64,000 nucleotides of DNA, taken from positions 1,554,001-1,618,000 of the forward strand of contig NZ_AP023368.1 in assembly GCF_014218355.1 (NCBI RefSeq), read 5' to 3'. A program made the translations under genes and the position numbers. Shown here in pieces: positions 60,941 through 64,000 of the stretch. Within the stretch, counting starts at the first letter, position 1. Each line of letters opens with the position of its first letter. This DNA comes from Anaerocolumna chitinilytica (GTDB lineage Bacteria > Bacillota > Clostridia > Lachnospirales > Lachnospiraceae). The notes below the pieces were generated by a model that saw nothing but the letters and a program-made list of their open reading frames with translations, did no database searches and was not told where the DNA came from.

Positions 60941-63472
60941 ATGACAAAGGTTAAATTCAGAGAACTTACGAAGCAAAAAATAGTCCTGTTGGATGGAGCA
61001 ACCGGCAGTAATATGCAGAAAGCGGGAATGCCCACAGGAGTCTGCCCGGAAGAATGGATGCTAGAGAATCCGCAAGTACTGATTAAGCTTCAAAAGGAAT
61101 ATATTAAAGCCGGTACGGATATCCTCTATGCACCTACCTTTACCGGAAACCGGATTAAGCTGACAGAATATGGGTTGGCTGACAAGATAGCAAGAATGAA
61201 CCAGGAACTTGTAAAGTTATCCAAACAGGCTGTTGCGGAAGCGGCGGCAGAAATGAAAGAACCTAAAAAAGTTTATATAGCGGGAGACCTTACTATGACA
61301 GGGCAGCAGCTTTATCCGGTTGGGACTCTTAGGTTTGAAGAATTGGTAGAGGTTTATAAGGAGCAGATTGCCTACCTGCTGCTGGCAGGAGTGGATCTTT
61401 TTGTCATAGAAACTATGATGAGCCTTCAAGAATGCAGAGCAGCCCTATTAGCAGTAAAGGAGACCTGTGAGCTTCCGGTTATGATTACCTTGACTTTTAA
61501 TGAAAATAATAAAACCCTTTACGGAACTGACCCCATAACAGCCATTACAGTCCTTCAGAAGATGGGGGTGGATGCCGTGGGTGTCAATTGTTCTACCGGT
61601 CCGGAAGGAATGGTTGAGATAGTAAAGGAAATGAAACGTTATGCTACAGTACCTGTCATTGCAAAGCCCAATGCAGGACTGCCGCAGTTAATAAATGATG
61701 AGACGGTATTTACCATGGACAGCGAGGAATTTACAAGAGAGACAGTCAAGCTTGTAGAAGCCGGTGCGGGAATTATAGGAGGCTGCTGCGGAACTACTCC
61801 AATTCATCTAAGTACGCTTCATAATGCTGTCCGGGATCTAACTCCACCCTCCAATACCCCTGAAAGAGAGCGGATACTGACTACGGAACGCCGAGCACTA
61901 AAGATACCGGATGGAGGCAAGTTCCTGATAATCGGAGAGAGGATTAATCCTACAGGGAAGAAAGCATTGCAGGAAGAACTGCGCCAGGGGGATTTTAAGC
62001 TGGTTACTGACTTCGCAAGAAAACAGGAAGAGGACGGTGCGGATATCCTGGATGTAAATATGGGCATGAACGGGATTGATGAAAAAGAAACCATGGTAAA
62101 TGCGGTATTTGAAATTACCGGCTTTTCTAATCTGCCGCTGTGTATAGATTCCAGTCATGTAAAGGTAATTGAAGCAGCTCTTCGTATCTATCCCGGACGA
62201 GCACTTATTAATTCGATCTCCCTGGAAAAAGAGAAGATTGAAAAGCTTCTGCCCATTGCTAAAAAATATGGGGCTATGTTTATACTCCTGCCCCTATCGG
62301 ATAAAGGACTTCCAAAGAATATAGAGGAAAAGAAGGAAATCATCCATACCATATTACAGGCAGCAGAAGAAAACGGGCTGGAAAGAGAAGATATAGTAGT
62401 TGACGGTCTTGTAAATACGGTAGGTGCTAATAAAGCAGCAGCTTTACAGACTCTTGAAACAATCCGGTATTGCAGAGAGGAACTGGGTCTGGCTACCGTA
62501 ATCGGCCTTTCTAATATATCTTTTGGTTTACCGGAACGGCAGTTTGTTAACAGTACCTTTCTGGCACTGGCAATAAAGGAAGGGCTAACCATGGCTATTG
62601 CGAACCCCTCTCAGGAATTGTTAATGAACACTGCTTTTGCTGCAGATCTCTTATCTGCTAAGGAAGACGCTGATATTCGCTATATCAATAGGGTAACTGA
62701 AAGGCCTGGGGCAGTAATCACCCGAAAGGAAAATTCAGTCAAGGGAACCGGTAATTCTGAAAAGTCTGGAGAGACCTTAGAGAAAGAAGCCATAAACAAA
62801 AAGTCAGATATAGAGAATTTACCGGAAGCCCTAAAAACAAAAGCTTTTCAGCAGGTCTATGAAGCCGTAATAAAGGGGAAGAAACGGGATGTTATAAGTC
62901 TTGTTAAGGAAGCTATAACTGAAGGTGTAAGACCTTCATTTGTTTTGGATGAACTATTAATACCCGCTATTAATGAAGTAGGAAAACTATTTGATAAGCA
63001 GATCTATTTTCTTCCGCAGCTCATATCCTCGGCAGAGACTATGAAAACAGCCATTGATTATCTGGAACCCCTGCTGCAGGAAGGGGAAGAAAAAAAGAAA
63101 AAGCTTGCAACTGTGGTCATTGCAACAGTGTCAGGAGATGTTCATGATATTGGTAAAAACCTGGTAGTTCTGATGCTTAAAAACTATGGTTTTGATGTAA
63201 TCGATCTTGGGAAAGATGTTTCTTCTGATAAAATTATTGAAACAGCAAAGGAACATGATGCGGATATTATTGCTTTATCTGCTCTTATGACAACTACCAT
63301 GCTTGAGATGAAAAAGGTGATTGCCATGAAGAAGGAAGCAGGGTTGAAAGCCAAAGTTATCATCGGAGGAGCGGTAATTACCCAGAGCTATGCGGATGAA
63401 ATCGGTGCAGATGGTTATGCAAAAGACGCCGGAGAGACAGTAACTGTAATAAAACGTTCGTTAGGGTTATGA
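60941..63472 (+). CDS. metH: Cobalamin-dependent methionine synthase lacking the reactivation domain
   Basis: 843 residues: homocysteine-binding barrel with zinc ligands Cys217 (VNCSTGP) and Cys282-Cys283 (GGCCGTTP), a pterin-binding methyl-THF barrel (about 325-600, GERINPTGKK), a linker rich in Lys/Glu, a B12 cap domain (about 635-720) and a cobalamin domain with lower axial His735 in GDVHDIGKN. The C-terminal SAM-dependent reactivation domain of E. coli MetH (1227 residues) is absent, as in many clostridia, where a separate reactivation protein serves. GGAGG lies 7 bp before the ATG. Confidence 0.94.
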   Translation: MTKVKFRELTKQKIVLLDGATGSNMQKAGMPTGVCPEEWMLENPQVLIKLQKEYIKAGTDILYAPTFTGNRIKLTEYGLADKIARMNQELVKLSKQAVAEAAAEMKEPKKVYIAGDLTMTGQQLYPVGTLRFEELVEVYKEQIAYLLLAGVDLFVIETMMSLQECRAALLAVKETCELPVMITLTFNENNKTLYGTDPITAITVLQKMGVDAVGVNCSTGPEGMVEIVKEMKRYATVPVIAKPNAGLPQLINDETVFTMDSEEFTRETVKLVEAGAGIIGGCCGTTPIHLSTLHNAVRDLTPPSNTPERERILTTERRALKIPDGGKFLIIGERINPTGKKALQEELRQGDFKLVTDFARKQEEDGADILDVNMGMNGIDEKETMVNAVFEITGFSNLPLCIDSSHVKVIEAALRIYPGRALINSISLEKEKIEKLLPIAKKYGAMFILLPLSDKGLPKNIEEKKEIIHTILQAAEENGLEREDIVVDGLVNTVGANKAAALQTLETIRYCREELGLATVIGLSNISFGLPERQFVNSTFLALAIKEGLTMAIANPSQELLMNTAFAADLLSAKEDADIRYINRVTERPGAVITRKENSVKGTGNSEKSGETLEKEAINKKSDIENLPEALKTKAFQQVYEAVIKGKKRDVISLVKEAITEGVRPSFVLDELLIPAINEVGKLFDKQIYFLPQLISSAETMKTAIDYLEPLLQEGEEKKKKLATVVIATVSGDVHDIGKNLVVLMLKNYGFDVIDLGKDVSSDKIIETAKEHDADIIALSALMTTTMLEMKKVIAMKKEAGLKAKVIIGGAVITQSYADEIGADGYAKDAGETVTVIKRSLGL

Positions 63473-63541
63473 TTTTATTTGGTTGAGTGGTCTGTAGTTA
63501 TAGAACTTTCAAAGTTTAAAGATTAATTTCGTGAAAAATAG

Positions 63542-63583
63542 AGGGATTACCAGACAGGAAGCTATATTCTGTTGGTAATCCCT
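63542..63583 (+). terminator. Hairpin after metH
   Basis: GGGATTACCAGACA and TCTGTTGGTAATCCC form a long stem; the T-rich tract after it is short (TTCCTTG), so it is a moderate terminator. Confidence 0.6.
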
Positions 63584-63706
63584 TCCTTGTCAGGTTATAT
63601 TCCTATCCATTAGTGGCATACTCTAACTGGATTTTGTGCATTATGAGAGCAAATTATCGTTGTGAAGAATTTTAATTATGGAATCTGCTATTTTTTAAAA
63701 GCTGTA

Positions 63707-63771
63707 TTGACTTCATCTAAAAAAGAACTATAATAATCGTTGAACATCTCAATAGTTGAGCAATTCAACTA
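63707..63771 (+). promoter_or_regulatory. Promoter and MarR-type operator
   Basis: TTGACT (63707-63712), 16 bp, TATAAT (63729-63734), then a perfect TAGTTGA-N5-TCAACTA inverted repeat (63753-63771) just past the start point. GTTGA-N5-TCAAC is the known MexR/MarR-family type of site and would give autorepression of the regulator that follows. Confidence 0.75.
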
Positions 63772-63827
63772 AATAACTTTTGACACAGAATAAGAGCTTG
63801 ATAATGGAAGTTCTTAAGGAGGAAAGA

Positions 63828-64000
63828 ATGATAATGGCAGATATACGGGACGACAGTAATCAGGAAGGAACGATGATACAAGAGCTTTTTACTTCTTTTA
63901 ATAATGTACGCAAGCTTATGGGGAAGCTGCATAACAACAGAACACTTTATCCGGGGGAGTTTATGATGTTAGGAGCCATTAACCACGGTGTCTGTAAGCA
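63828..64000 (+). CDS. MarR-family transcriptional regulator, 3' truncated by the window edge
   Basis: The first 57 codons are present, beginning MIMADIRDDSNQEG, with LFTSFNNVRKLMGKL (helix 1) and LYPGEFMMLGAINHGVCK at the start of the winged-helix core, as in MarR proteins. AAGGAGG lies 5 bp before the ATG. The DNA-recognition helix lies beyond the window. A consensus promoter and a palindrome of MarR type directly upstream support the call. Confidence 0.7.
   Translation, partial: MIMADIRDDSNQEGTMIQELFTSFNNVRKLMGKLHNNRTLYPGEFMMLGAINHGVCK

Noticed and set aside
1..64000. CRISPR array, prophage or complete integrative element
   Set aside because: No regularly spaced direct repeats, integrase, recombinase, phage structural or conjugation genes were found; the only mobile traces are the small palindromes.

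Overview
The window reads as chromosomal DNA from a low-GC Gram-positive anaerobe of the Lachnospiraceae / Clostridium phytofermentans type. Signs of this are AGGAGG ribosome sites, TTGACA-17-TATAAT promoters, YesM/AraC two-component systems paired with ATPase-less sugar ABC importers, a GH65 phosphorylase with beta-phosphoglucomutase, a Kdp operon with KdpF, and a reactivation-domain-free methionine synthase. The genus is inferred from gene content, not from a marker gene. I saw no rRNA, tRNA, CRISPR array, prophage or complete insertion sequence.

Layout. (1) 1-16.3 kb is a carbohydrate locus on the + strand: the end of a DUF4432 epimerase-like gene, a YesM-type kinase, an AraC-type regulator, a sugar ABC importer, a GH65 phosphorylase, a giant secreted GH43-like protein with many carbohydrate-binding modules, and beta-phosphoglucomutase. 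The likely flow is extracellular trimming, import, phosphorolysis to beta-glucose 1-phosphate, then glucose 6-phosphate. (2) 16.3-24.4 kb is a patchwork of small enzymes (Nudix, methyltransferases, 2H phosphoesterase, an SOS-type Y-family polymerase operon, an APH-type kinase). It is interspersed with gene remnants, a MITE-like hairpin and an attenuator-like leader. (3) 24.4-28.2 kb has an RraA-like protein diverging from an enolase-superfamily sugar-acid dehydratase, with a LacI regulator; together they suggest sugar-acid catabolism. (4) 28.3-36.2 kb has a berberine-bridge-type flavin oxidase and a second kinase/regulator/ABC importer set. (5) 36.5-39.4 kb is an MBOAT acyltransferase and SGNH hydrolase pair, probably for surface polymer O-acylation. 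(6) 39.6-43.7 kb is an AT-rich accessory island of immunity-like proteins (DUF4279, a PQQ-like propeller, three unknowns), most of it decaying. (7) 43.9-48.4 kb has a C39-type peptidase, a YitT protein, a MerR/GyrI regulator, an Eis-like acetyltransferase and a very small hydrophilic protein. (8) 48.6-56.9 kb is the complete kdpFABC-kdpDE potassium system, with a 239-bp imperfect palindrome ahead of kdpD. (9) 57-64 kb has small unknowns, a homocysteine methyltransferase/MTHFR fusion, a STAS-like small protein, a cobalamin methionine synthase and the start of a MarR regulator with its operator.

Several genes are broken by single lesions, twice by loss of one A in an A-run. Either the region is accumulating pseudogenes or the assembly has homopolymer errors. 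No single unmistakable new defence or mobile system is visible. The best candidates for something undescribed are the 39.6-43.7 kb immunity-like island, the GH65/GH43-CBM locus with unknown substrate, the large palindrome before kdpD, and the leader-peptide attenuator at 22.6-22.9 kb.
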